A stretch of 64,000 nt of DNA from Pseudomonas protegens. GTDB lineage: Bacteria; Pseudomonadota; Gammaproteobacteria; Pseudomonadales; Pseudomonadaceae. A program made the translations under genes and the position numbers. Numbering within the stretch: the stretch's first letter is position 1; each line of letters opens with the position of its first letter. The notes beneath the pieces were generated by a model. That model saw only the letters and a list, made by a program, of their open reading frames with translations. It searched no databases and was not told the origin of the DNA. The DNA is taken from positions 137,964 to 201,963 of the forward strand of contig NZ_MOAK01000027.1 in assembly GCF_003732485.1 (NCBI RefSeq). The letters run 5' to 3'. This document shows, one piece after another, positions 47,250 to 57,668 of the stretch.

Positions 47250-47277
47250 GAACTAAATCGGTGAAAGTCCACTCAGA
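47250..47277 (+). promoter_or_regulatory. AlgU (sigma22)-type promoter of ersA
   Basis: GAACTA (47250-47255), a 17-base spacer and TCAGA (47273-47277) fit the AlgU consensus with one change in the -35. Transcription would start near 47283. In P. aeruginosa the sRNA at this locus depends on AlgU. Confidence 0.65.
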
Positions 47278-47282
47278 GTTAC

Positions 47283-47418
47283 TGAATGGCTGGTGAAGCC
47301 CTTCGATGCTCCTATGTTGTGTTAAGTGTTGGCAGATATCTGGACCCCGCCCTAGCGGTCTAGAACTTGAACCCCGAACTTCCCCCTCCCCATACGAAGT
47401 CCGGGGTTTTTTTTGCCT
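47283..47418 (+). ncRNA. ersA: ErsA small RNA
   Basis: The sRNA of the Spot 42 locus, between polA and engB, is ErsA in pseudomonads, an envelope-stress RNA that acts with Hfq on algC, amrZ and porin messages in P. aeruginosa. Here an AlgU-type promoter is followed by about 135 bases ending in an intrinsic terminator, close to the 132 nt reported for ErsA. The start is inferred from the promoter. No protein is encoded. The assignment rests on position, promoter and length rather than a sequence alignment. Confidence 0.75.
47371..47414 (+). terminator. terminator of ersA
   Basis: ACCCCG-A-ACTT pairs with AAGT-C-CGGGGT over a pyrimidine-rich loop, with a run of eight T from 47407. It ends the sRNA. 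The C-rich loop could also be part of Hfq- or target-binding. Confidence 0.85.
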
Positions 47419-47419
47419 G

Positions 47420-47541
47420 AAAACCGCCTGGGAAATGATCATGCTGCGTTAAAAGCGCGGCGCGAAATGCTCATTTACAGCCAGTAAACTCCGCTTTCGC
47501 ACCGCGCTTTTGCCTTGCCTGATCATCCCCCAGACGGTTTT
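47420..47541. repeat. 122-bp imperfect inverted repeat between ersA and engB
   Basis: The arms start AAAACCGCCTGGG and end CCCAGACGGTTTT, and include matching GATCAT blocks (ATGATCATG / TGATCATCC) and matching AAAAGCGCGG / CCGCGCTTTT blocks. The centre has GCTCATTTACAGCCAGTAAA. It would form a long hairpin beyond the engB stop (minus strand). I believe similar sequence recurs in other Pseudomonas intergenic regions but cannot check. Confidence 0.65.
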
Positions 47542-47552
47542 CCCGACGGCTC

Positions 47553-48194
47553 TCAGGCCTCGATTTCGGCGCCTTTGTCGGCCAGTTCCATCCAGCCTGC
47601 CAGCACGGTGTAGGCCTCTTCCAGGCCCATGCGCTTGGGGGCCGAGAACAGTTGGATGGTCACCGCTTCGCCCCAGCCCTTGCGGATCTGCGACTGCACC
47701 TTGAGCAGGGTGTTCTTGGCTGCGCCGTAGGTCAGTTTGTCGGCCTTGGTCAGCAGGATGTGCATCGGCATGCCGCTGGCGACCGCCCAGTCCAGCATCA
47801 ACAGGTCGAAGTCGGTCATCGGATGACGGATATCCATCATCAGGATCAGGCCTTTAAGGCTCTCGCGGCTGCCCAGATAGGCTTCCAGATGGCGCTGCCA
47901 GTGTTGCTTGAGCGGAATCGGCACTTTGGCGTAGCCGTAGCCCGGCAGGTCGACCAGACGGCGATCGTCGTCTAGCTTGAAGAAGTTCAACAACTGCGTG
48001 CGACCCGGGGTTTTCGAGGTGCGGGCCAGGCTGGCGTGGGTCAGGGTGTTCAGGGCGCTGGATTTGCCGGCGTTGGAGCGTCCGGCAAAGGCCACTTCAA
48101 AGCCGTCATCGTCAGGGCATTGATCGACTTTGGCGGCGCTGAGCATGAACGTAGCCTGTTGGCACAGACCGAGGATGGGGTTCTTGAGTTGCAT
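47553..48194 (-). CDS. engB: ribosome biogenesis GTPase EngB (YihA)
   Basis: EngB, 213 residues, is an essential GTPase needed for 50S subunit assembly. G1 is GRSNAGKS at 38-45, G3 is [10 protein letters not shown]4 is TKAD, and G2 follows in [15 protein letters not shown]. The start at 48194 ([16 protein letters not shown]) was chosen because the 55-residue extension to 48359 has no family equivalent. It is transcribed toward ersA and convergent with it. Confidence 0.95.
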   Translation of the reverse strand: MQLKNPILGLCQQATFMLSAAKVDQCPDDDGFEVAFAGRSNAGKSSALNTLTHASLARTSKTPGRTQLLNFFKLDDDRRLVDLPGYGYAKVPIPLKQHWQRHLEAYLGSRESLKGLILMMDIRHPMTDFDLLMLDWAVASGMPMHILLTKADKLTYGAAKNTLLKVQSQIRKGWGEAVTIQLFSAPKRMGLEEAYTVLAGWMELADKGAEIEA

Positions 48195-48385
48195 GGGATT
48201 TCCGATAGGGGCGATGCCGAGAGTGGACGCGGCGAGCGGTGTCGTTTCCGTTTCAGTAACGCCAGTATATAATGCCGCAGATTTTGTGTGCGCTTTGTCC
48301 CAGCGTAGGATGAAGTTCACGAGAGCGATAAACCTTGAATGCGCATTAGAACGCAGCACGCTCTCAACCCTGAAAAGGTCGTTTT

Positions 48386-48676
48386 ATGACGAAATGGCTG
48401 CTAGCTGCCGGTGTCTTGATGCCGCTTTACAGCGCTCAGGCTACACAGGATCCGGAAGCTGTGTACAACCGTGTTTGTGGGGCTTGTCATTCCGGCCAAC
48501 TACCCACGGCGCCCCGCAAGGGCGACCAGGAAGCTTGGGCGCCGAGGTTGGCGCAAGGTATGGAGACGCTGGTGCAACACGTGACCCAGGGTTTCAAGGC
48601 GATGCCGCCGCGTGGTTTGTGCATGGACTGCAGTGCCGAGGATTACCGAGTCATCATCCATTGGATGAGCGAGTGA
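48386..48676 (+). CDS. small cytochrome c (c5-like)
   Basis: A 96-residue monoheme cytochrome c with signal peptide (cleavage near AQAT). The heme motif is CGACH, and a C-terminal CMDC pair (GLCMDCSAEDY) resembles the disulfide of cytochrome c5. Its axial methionine is probably in the KAMPPRGLC segment. It lies just upstream of the diheme cytochrome c4 gene. Both are probably electron carriers to terminal oxidases. Confidence 0.9.
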   Translation: MTKWLLAAGVLMPLYSAQATQDPEAVYNRVCGACHSGQLPTAPRKGDQEAWAPRLAQGMETLVQHVTQGFKAMPPRGLCMDCSAEDYRVIIHWMSE

Positions 48677-48721
48677 TCCCGGTCCATAACTCTTAACCCT
48701 TAGCCGTAGTTGGATTAGCTG

Positions 48722-49327
48722 ATGAACAAATTACTCGTGAGTCTGCTGTTGACCTTGGGCATCACAGGTGTCGCCCATGCCGCAGGCGACGCTGCTGCCG
48801 GTCAGGCGAAAACCGCAGTATGTGGCGCTTGCCACGGCCCTGATGGGAACAGCATGGCGCCAAACTTTCCCAAGCTGGCGGGTCAGGGGGAAAAGTACCT
48901 GGAAAAGCAGTTGCACGACATCAAGTCCGGCAAGCGGCAAGTGCTGGAAATGACCGGTATGCTGACCAACCTGAGCGATCAGGACCTGGCTGACATCGCC
49001 GCCTACTTCGCCAGCCAGAAAGGCAGCGTCGGTGCCGCCGATCCTAAAGTCGTGGCCCGTGGTGAAGAACTCTTCCGTGGTGGCAAACTGGACCAGGGCA
49101 TGCCTGCCTGCACTGGCTGCCACTCGCCAAATGGCACGGGTAACGCAGCGGCCGGTTTCCCTCACCTGGGTGGCCAGCATGCACAATACGTGGCCAAGCA
49201 GTTGACCGACTTCCGCGAAGGCAATCGCACCAACGACGGCGACACCATGGTCATGCGCAGCATCGCCGGCAAGCTGAGCAACAAAGACATCGAAGCGGTG
49301 TCCAGCTATATTCAGGGCCTGCACTGA
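48722..49327 (+). CDS. cc4: cytochrome c4 (diheme)
   Basis: A 201-residue periplasmic cytochrome c4 with signal peptide (MNKLLVSLLLTLGITGVAHA). Two heme motifs, CGACH in TAVCGACHGPDG and CTGCH in PACTGCHSPNG, show the internal duplication of the family. Axial methionines lie in LEMTGML and TMVMRSIAG. In Pseudomonas it is a main donor to cbb3-type oxidases. A strong terminator follows the gene. Confidence 0.95.
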   Translation: MNKLLVSLLLTLGITGVAHAAGDAAAGQAKTAVCGACHGPDGNSMAPNFPKLAGQGEKYLEKQLHDIKSGKRQVLEMTGMLTNLSDQDLADIAAYFASQKGSVGAADPKVVARGEELFRGGKLDQGMPACTGCHSPNGTGNAAAGFPHLGGQHAQYVAKQLTDFREGNRTNDGDTMVMRSIAGKLSNKDIEAVSSYIQGLH

Positions 49328-49402
49328 GGCCGGCTCGATCAAGCTGCCGACGGTGTTGAGCCGCGGCAACGTTAATGATCGATTAATCTGACGGTGCAAG
49401 CA

Positions 49403-49430
49403 TAAAGGGTGGCTCAGGCCGCCCTTTTTT
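49403..49430 (+). terminator. terminator after cytochrome c4
   Basis: AAAGGGTGGC and GCCGCCCTTT form a 10-bp stem with one mismatch and the loop TCAG, followed by six T. It separates the cytochromes from dsbA. Confidence 0.9.
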
Positions 49431-49523
49431 ATGGCGTCTGCCGCTACACTAGCGAACTCAAGCCCGCCATGATCTGTCTGAATTCAGGTCGCGCGAGGCG
49501 CCAAAATTGTCCAGGAGTAAAGC

Positions 49524-50153
49524 ATGCGTAATCTGATCCTCAGCGCCGCTCTCGTCACCGCCAGCCTGTTTGGCGTGACCGCTCAAGCCGCCGAACCGCT
49601 TGAAGCCGGTAAAACATATGTCGAATTGAGCAGCGCCGTTCCGGTTGCCGTGCCTGGCAAGATCGAGGTGGTGGAGCTGTTCTGGTATGGCTGCCCGCAC
49701 TGCTACGACTTTGAGCCGACCATCAATCCCTGGGTTGAAAAACTCCCAAGCGATGTCAATTTTGTGCGTATCCCGGCGATGTTCGGCGGTATCTGGAACG
49801 TTCATGGCCAACTGTTCATCACCCTGGAGGCCATGGGTGTCGAGCACAAGGTGCACAAGGCCGTGTTCGAAGCCATCCACAGCGGCAAGAAACTCGCCAC
49901 TCCAGAAGAGATGGCTGAGTTCCTGGTCGCCGAAGGCGTCGACAAGGACAAGTTCCTGAGCACCTACAACTCCTTCGCCGTCAAAGGCAAGGTCGAAGAC
50001 GCCAAGAAGAAGGCTCAGGCCTATCAGATCACTGGCGTACCGACCATGGTGGTCAACGGCAAGTACCGTTTCGATCTGGGCACTGCCGGTGGTCCTGAAG
50101 GCGCGCTGAATGTCGCCGACCAGTTGATCGCCAAAGAGCGCGCAGCCAAGTAA
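49524..50153 (+). CDS. dsbA: thiol:disulfide interchange protein DsbA
   Basis: DsbA, 209 residues, introduces disulfides into exported proteins. The signal peptide is MRNLILSAALVTASLFGVTAQA. The redox motif CPHC is in LFWYGCPHCYDFEPT, and the cis-proline is in ITGVPTMVVNGKY. The ribosome site AGGAG lies just upstream of the start. The EEP-nuclease gene begins 11 bases after the stop, suggesting one transcript. Confidence 0.96.
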   Translation: MRNLILSAALVTASLFGVTAQAAEPLEAGKTYVELSSAVPVAVPGKIEVVELFWYGCPHCYDFEPTINPWVEKLPSDVNFVRIPAMFGGIWNVHGQLFITLEAMGVEHKVHKAVFEAIHSGKKLATPEEMAEFLVAEGVDKDKFLSTYNSFAVKGKVEDAKKKAQAYQITGVPTMVVNGKYRFDLGTAGGPEGALNVADQLIAKERAAK

Positions 50154-50164
50154 GCGCTGCCGCC

Positions 50165-51039
50165 ATGCCGCGCTGGGGCTCGGAACGCATCGTTGGCCTG
50201 CATGATCCGCAGGTCAACGAGCATCATTTGGCGTCGACCGGGCTGCCGGCGGACAGTCGCCTGCGCTTGCTCAGTTTCAATATTCAGGTCGGTATCAGCA
50301 CCGAGCGGTATCGCCATTACCTGACCCGCGGCTGGCAGCACCTGCTGCCCCATAACGGGCGTGCGGACAACCTGCAGAAAATCGGCAATCTGCTGGGGGA
50401 CTTCGATCTGGTAGCCCTGCAGGAAGCCGATGGTGGCAGCCTGCGTTCGGGCTACGTCAATCAGGTGGAGCACCTGGCCCAACTGGGCGCCTTTCCTTAC
50501 TGGTACCAACAGCTCAATCGCAATCTGGGACGTCTGGCTCAGCACAGCAATGGTGTGCTCAGTCGCTTGCGCCCCTGGGCCATCGAAGACCATCCATTGC
50601 CCGGCCCCAAGGGGCGTGGTGCGATCCTCGTGCGATTTGGCGAAGGCCCCGAGGCGCTGGTGGTGGTGATGATGCACCTGGCGCTTGGCGCTCGGGCTCG
50701 AACCCGGCAACTGGCCTACATCCGCGAGTTGATCGGTGGCTACAAGCATCAAGTGCTGATGGGCGACATGAACACCCACGCCAGCGATCTGCTGGAGCAC
50801 TCCCCTTTACGTGACCTCAGCCTGTTGGCGCCGCAACTGCAGGCGACCTTCCCCAGCTGGCGTCCGCAACGCTGCCTGGACCATATCCTGCTCAGCCCCA
50901 GCCTGACCCTGGAGCGAGTCGAAGTCCTGGCCCACCCCATATCCGATCACCTGCCGGTCGCGGTAGAGATTCGTCTGCCGGGTTCGCTCACGGCCGATGC
51001 ATTGCCCGCGTTGAGTCCTGCACCTCGCGGAACCGATGA

Positions 51040-51043
<4 letters not shown>
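50165..51043 (+). CDS. endonuclease/exonuclease/phosphatase family protein
   Basis: A 292-residue cytoplasmic protein of the EEP (DNase I-like) superfamily. Typical motifs are LLSFNIQVG near residue 37, the catalytic glutamate in LVALQEADGG, MMHLALGARAR, GDMNTHA and the C-terminal SDHLPVAVEI with its histidine. The substrate (nucleic acid or phospholipid) is unknown. Its ATGA overlap with the diguanylate cyclase gene gives coupled translation, an unexplained pairing conserved in pseudomonads (PA5488-PA5487). Confidence 0.85.
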
Positions 51044-53292
<2,249 letters not shown>

Positions 53293-53393
53293 GACGTTTG
53301 CCGATTCCTGTCTGAAACCGCTGTTTTGCCCATCGCGGTGGGGGCAGTACGTTACACTATTGCATTCTTTTCATCAGCGTATTGCCCTTTGCC

Positions 53394-54173
53394 ATGAAAC
53401 TCCTTGCTCTTGCTTTTTCGCTCCTGGTCCTCGCTGGTTGTGCCAGCGGCCCGCGCATCGACACCAGCCACCCTTCGGTCAACTACGACCAGCGCGCCCA
53501 GTTCATCATCGTCCACTACACCTCGGCATCCCTGGAACGCTCCCTGGCCTTGCTGACCCATGGTCAGGTCAGCAGTCATTACCTGATCGGCGACGACAAG
53601 TCCGCCACTGTCTACAAGCTGGTGGACGAGCAGTACCGCGCCTGGCACGCCGGCGAGAGCCAGTGGCAGGGCCGGACCTGGCTCAACTCCAGCTCCATCG
53701 GCATTGAAATCGTCAACCCGGGTTTTCGTGATGGTCCCACCGGGCGGCTCTGGTACCCCTACAGCGAGGCGCAGATCCAGAACCTGATCGTGCTGCTCAA
53801 GGACATCAGCAAACGCAACAACATCTCCCCGCGCCACATCATCGGGCATAGCGACATTGCCCCCCTGCGCAAGCTGGACCCGGGCCCGCTATTCCCCTGG
53901 AAGCGCCTGGCCGACGCCGGACTCGGCCTGTGGCCAAACGCTCAGGCTGTGGCACGCCAGCAGGCGTTCTTTGCCGCGAACCTGCCGAGCATCAGCTGGT
54001 TCCAGCAGCAATTGGCGGTCCTGGGCTATGCCACGCCGCAGACTGGCGAACTGGATGTGGCCACCCGCCACGTGCTGGCGGCTTTCCAGATGCACTATCG
54101 CCCGGGTCGTTTCGACGGCACACCGGACGCGGAAAGCGCAGCCATCCTGCAGGTGCTCAACCAGACAAAATAA
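53394..54173 (+). CDS. ampDh2: N-acetylmuramoyl-L-alanine amidase (AmpDh2-like lipoprotein)
   Basis: A 259-residue periplasmic lipoprotein amidase that cleaves the bond between MurNAc and the peptide in murein or anhydro-muropeptides. The lipobox is LAGC at residues 13-16. The amidase_2 zinc ligands are H in FIIVHYTSAS, then H in HIIGHSDIAP, and the Asp in that same loop; the C-terminal PG-binding helix bundle contains LGYATPQTGELD. The start at 53394 (MKLLALAFSLL) suits the lipoprotein leader. The P. aeruginosa gene at this place is ampDh2. Confidence 0.9.
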   Translation: MKLLALAFSLLVLAGCASGPRIDTSHPSVNYDQRAQFIIVHYTSASLERSLALLTHGQVSSHYLIGDDKSATVYKLVDEQYRAWHAGESQWQGRTWLNSSSIGIEIVNPGFRDGPTGRLWYPYSEAQIQNLIVLLKDISKRNNISPRHIIGHSDIAPLRKLDPGPLFPWKRLADAGLGLWPNAQAVARQQAFFAANLPSISWFQQQLAVLGYATPQTGELDVATRHVLAAFQMHYRPGRFDGTPDAESAAILQVLNQTK

Positions 54174-54246
54174 TGACGCCGCCGGACGGTTCGGGCCGAT
54201 TGCTCAATCAGTTGCTATAACTCATTGGTAATCCTTCGGATCTTTC

Positions 54247-55869
54247 ATGATGCCGGCCGCTCGCGAGACCCTGCGCACCTGGTTCCATCGCCCCTGGTTG
54301 CTGGCGATGCTGGCGGCTGCGCTGAGCGCGGCGGTATTGTTGCTGGGCAGTGCCGGAGTGGCCATGCATCAGGTCCAGCAGCGAGAAAGCGAACAGATGA
54401 ACGCCCAGGGCCAGCGTTTCCTGGAGCGTCTGGAGCAACTGTTCGGGCAACTGCGTGAGGGCCTGGATGTACTGGAGGCCCAACCGCTGCGCGAGTGCAG
54501 CGCTGAGCTGATCACTGCCTTGCAGCAGGTCAGCTACAGCTATCGCTTCATTTATGAAGCAGCCTATATGGATGCCACCCAGACGTGCTCAAACTGGCCG
54601 CGGCAGAACCTCCTGCCCTCCCTCAGGGCTCCGGATATCCGCGGGCCGACCTACAGCTACTGGCTCAACACCTCGACCCAACCCAACGAAAACCTCGCCG
54701 CTCTGATGCTGGGACGGGGCAATTTTCGCGTGGCCACCTCCCGCGGGCACTTGACCGACGTGGTCGATCTGCCGGCCGGTGGCAGCCTTATGGTGGTGGT
54801 CGACCACGGCGTCCGAGCGATTCCGGTACTGGGTCAGGCTCGGGCCTGGCCACCGGTGGAGCCTTGGCGGGCCGGCCGTGACGGCCCCTTGCAGGTCACC
54901 CAGGATCTGTTGATCTATCGCATGCCGACCCGAAACCCCGAATACCAACTGGTGATGATCAGCCCCCGGGCCAGCATGCAGGCGGAGATGCTCGATGGAT
55001 GGTGGTGGTTGTTGCCGGTCAGCCTGCTACTGGCGCTGTTTATCGGCGGGCTGGTGTATCAGTTGGTGCGTCAGCGCCAGTCGTTGGGAGCAGAGCTACA
55101 AGGGGCCCTGCGACGCGGTGAGTTGCAGGTGCTGTACCAGCCGATCTTCGACCTCAACAGCAGGCTCTGTGTCGGGGCCGAAGCCTTGCTGCGCTGGCGG
55201 CGTCCGGACGGCACTCTGACCAGCCCCGATCTGTTCATCCCCCTGGCGGAGAACACCGGACAGATTCGCCAGATCACCGACTTCGTCCTGCAACGCCTGC
55301 TGGAGCAACTGGGACACGTGCTGCGAGCCAATCCCCAGTTGTACATCTCGGTCAATCTGGCGGCCTGCGATGTGATGGTGCCGCGGATCGGCCTGGTCAT
55401 GGCCCGGCTCCTGGCGTTGCATCGGGTGGCGGCGCGACAGATCGCCTTCGAGGTCACCGAGCGCGGCCTGATCGACGTGGTGGTGGCGCGCAACAACTTG
55501 CAGGCCTTGCGGGATGTCGGGCATCAGGTGCTGATCGATGACTTTGGCACCGGCTACTGCAGCCTGGCCTACCTGCAAAGCCTGCCGGTGGATTGCCTGA
55601 AGATCGACAAGGCCTTTATCGACGCCCTGGGCCACGATGCTGCCAGCAGTGGCGTGGCGCCCCACATCATTCGCATGGCCCATGCCTTGAAGCTCAAGGT
55701 GATCGCCGAGGGCATCGAGTTCGAGGACCAGGCCTCGTTGCTTAGCAGCGAGGGGGTGAGCTTCGGGCAGGGCTGGCTGTTCGCCCATGCCCTGAGTGCG
55801 TTGCAGTTCACTGAGCTGATCACCCGGGGCCGGCGTCTGGTGGCCCGGCGCCTGGATGACGAGGCGTGA
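54247..55869 (+). CDS. CSS-motif c-di-GMP phosphodiesterase (EAL)
   Basis: A 540-residue inner-membrane protein with a helix at residues about 18-40, a periplasmic domain of the CSS type (LRECSAELITAL), a second helix near residues 248-272, and a cytoplasmic EAL domain. The catalytic set is complete: EALLRW, EVTERG, DDFGTGYCSL, KIDKAF and EGIEFEDQ. It should hydrolyse c-di-GMP. CSS cysteines are thought to respond to periplasmic redox through DsbA/DsbB. It lies close to the diguanylate cyclase dgcH and convergent with kinB. Confidence 0.88.
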   Translation: MMPAARETLRTWFHRPWLLAMLAAALSAAVLLLGSAGVAMHQVQQRESEQMNAQGQRFLERLEQLFGQLREGLDVLEAQPLRECSAELITALQQVSYSYRFIYEAAYMDATQTCSNWPRQNLLPSLRAPDIRGPTYSYWLNTSTQPNENLAALMLGRGNFRVATSRGHLTDVVDLPAGGSLMVVVDHGVRAIPVLGQARAWPPVEPWRAGRDGPLQVTQDLLIYRMPTRNPEYQLVMISPRASMQAEMLDGWWWLLPVSLLLALFIGGLVYQLVRQRQSLGAELQGALRRGELQVLYQPIFDLNSRLCVGAEALLRWRRPDGTLTSPDLFIPLAENTGQIRQITDFVLQRLLEQLGHVLRANPQLYISVNLAACDVMVPRIGLVMARLLALHRVAARQIAFEVTERGLIDVVVARNNLQALRDVGHQVLIDDFGTGYCSLAYLQSLPVDCLKIDKAFIDALGHDAASSGVAPHIIRMAHALKLKVIAEGIEFEDQASLLSSEGVSFGQGWLFAHALSALQFTELITRGRRLVARRLDDEA

Positions 55870-55873
55870 AACC

Positions 55874-57658
55874 CTAGAGCGGCAGGGCCAGATAGAACTG
55901 GGTGCCCTGCCCCGGCCTTGAGTAGACCCCCATGCGTCCACCGTGGAGCTGGACGATTTCCTTGCACAGGGCCAGCCCGAGCCCGGCGCCGCCTTTCTTG
56001 CGTCCGACCTGAACGAAGGGTTCGAAGATCCGACCCTGCTGACCGTAAGCGATACCCTCGCCATTGTCCTCGACGCTGACAATCACCCGTTCGCCATGGC
56101 GCCGGGCCTGCAGGCGGATCTGGCCCCCACTGGCGGTATGGCGCAGGGCGTTGTCGAGCAGATTGTCCAGCACCCGTTCCAGTTGCGGTCGGTCGGCGTG
56201 CAGGCGCGGCAGTGGCGCCTGGATCTCCAGCAGCAGGCTGATGTCCTGCCGCTGCGCCTGTTCGTTGAAGCGGCCCTGGGCCTGCTCCAGCAGCTCTTCC
56301 AGGGGACAGGGCGCGAGAGTGAGCTTCTGCAGGCCATTCTGATAACGGGAAAAGTTCAGCAGGTCGTTGATCAGTTGCATCAGCCGCTGCATTTCTTCGT
56401 TGACCGTATTGAGCAGGTCGGTTTCCCGGGACTCTTCGGCAAAGTGCAGGCGTTCCTGAAGCAGGCCGAAGGCCATGTGCATGCCGGTAACCGGGGTTCG
56501 CAGTTCGTGGGAGGCGCGCAATACGAACTCGCTGCGCACCCGCTCGAATGCCCGCTGCTCGGTGACGTCATGAAGCACCATCACCGCGCCGAGAATATGG
56601 CCCTGGGTGTGGCTCACCGGGGTCAGGCTGTAGGTCAGCAGGCGCGATTCGCCGTCGACCTCGATATCCAGGTCTTCCGGGGCCCGTTCCAGGTTGCCGC
56701 CACGCAGAACCAGCTGCAGCTGTTCATCCAGCTCCGGGCGTTGCAGGGCGCTGCCCAGGCCCTGGCCGAGACGCTCCTGATCCCAGCCCAACTGCCGCTG
56801 TGCCACTGGGTTGAGGTGTTCCAGGCGGCCTTGGCGGTCGATCATCAACAAGCCGTCGTCGATGCTGTCGAGCACCGCCTGCAAGCGCTGCTGGCCGGCC
56901 AGCAGTTCGTCGACATTGGTCGCCTGATGCTGGCGCAGGGCCTCGGCCATGATGCCGAAGCGTCGGGTCAGCAGGTTCATTTCCGCCGCAGCCGAGATCG
57001 GCAGGGTGACGTCGAAATTGCCTTGGCCGATCTTGTCCGCGGCCTTGGCCAGGGCTTCGATCGGTCCGCCAAAGCGCCGGGCAATGGCGTGGGCGGTGAT
57101 GAAGCCGATGATCAGCACCGCCAGGCCGACCAGTCCCAGCAAGCCGGCTACTAGCAAGGCGCGGTCCCGGGCCTGGCGCTCGACCTGGCTGATGTTGTCC
57201 AGGGCGCGCTTGTGTTCGTTGATCAGGCCGTTGCGCAAGGTATTGAAGCGCTCGGCCAGCGCCTCGTTGTTATTCAGGCTGGCAGCAGTGTTGTTGTGCT
57301 CGAAGGCCTGGTAGAAGCTCAGGTAGTCGCTGCGGGCCTGCTTGAAACCGCCCACGGTCAGGTTCTGCTGTTCGTGGGCGATGCCCTGGTCGAGGAGGTC
57401 CAGATAGCGCTGCCGCGAGGCTTCCAGTGCCGCGGGGTCGGGTTTGTTGCTGAGCATGATGATCAATTGATCACCCAGGGTCTGGCGCAGCTTGAGCCCC
57501 AGGTCCAGGGTGATGAAGTTGTTGCGGATCAGCGATTCCTGGGTGCTGGCCATCTGCATCACGCTGACCAGCCCCAGCACCAGCCCCAGCAGGGCCACGG
57601 TGATCAGGGCCGAGATGCTCAGAAACAGCCGAGTCCGCAGTTTCATCGCTAACTTCAT
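55874..57658 (-). CDS. kinB: sensor histidine kinase KinB
   Basis: KinB, 594 residues, is the partner of AlgB. Two membrane helices (residues about 10-35 and 165-190) enclose a periplasmic helical sensor, followed by HAMP, PAS and HisKA domains (autophosphorylated H in RASHELRTPVTGM) and an ATPase domain with DNLLDNALRH and GAGLGLALCKEIV. The length agrees with P. aeruginosa KinB (595). It lies ten bases downstream of algB. It controls alginate and virulence, and acts through AlgB. Confidence 0.95.
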   Translation of the reverse strand: MKLAMKLRTRLFLSISALITVALLGLVLGLVSVMQMASTQESLIRNNFITLDLGLKLRQTLGDQLIIMLSNKPDPAALEASRQRYLDLLDQGIAHEQQNLTVGGFKQARSDYLSFYQAFEHNNTAASLNNNEALAERFNTLRNGLINEHKRALDNISQVERQARDRALLVAGLLGLVGLAVLIIGFITAHAIARRFGGPIEALAKAADKIGQGNFDVTLPISAAAEMNLLTRRFGIMAEALRQHQATNVDELLAGQQRLQAVLDSIDDGLLMIDRQGRLEHLNPVAQRQLGWDQERLGQGLGSALQRPELDEQLQLVLRGGNLERAPEDLDIEVDGESRLLTYSLTPVSHTQGHILGAVMVLHDVTEQRAFERVRSEFVLRASHELRTPVTGMHMAFGLLQERLHFAEESRETDLLNTVNEEMQRLMQLINDLLNFSRYQNGLQKLTLAPCPLEELLEQAQGRFNEQAQRQDISLLLEIQAPLPRLHADRPQLERVLDNLLDNALRHTASGGQIRLQARRHGERVIVSVEDNGEGIAYGQQGRIFEPFVQVGRKKGGAGLGLALCKEIVQLHGGRMGVYSRPGQGTQFYLALPL

Positions 57659-57668
57659 AGGGTGATGC

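Noticed and set aside
47283..47442. minus-strand ORF 47221-47442 across ersA
   Set aside because: It lies opposite the sRNA and its terminator, has no homology-like features and no ribosome site.
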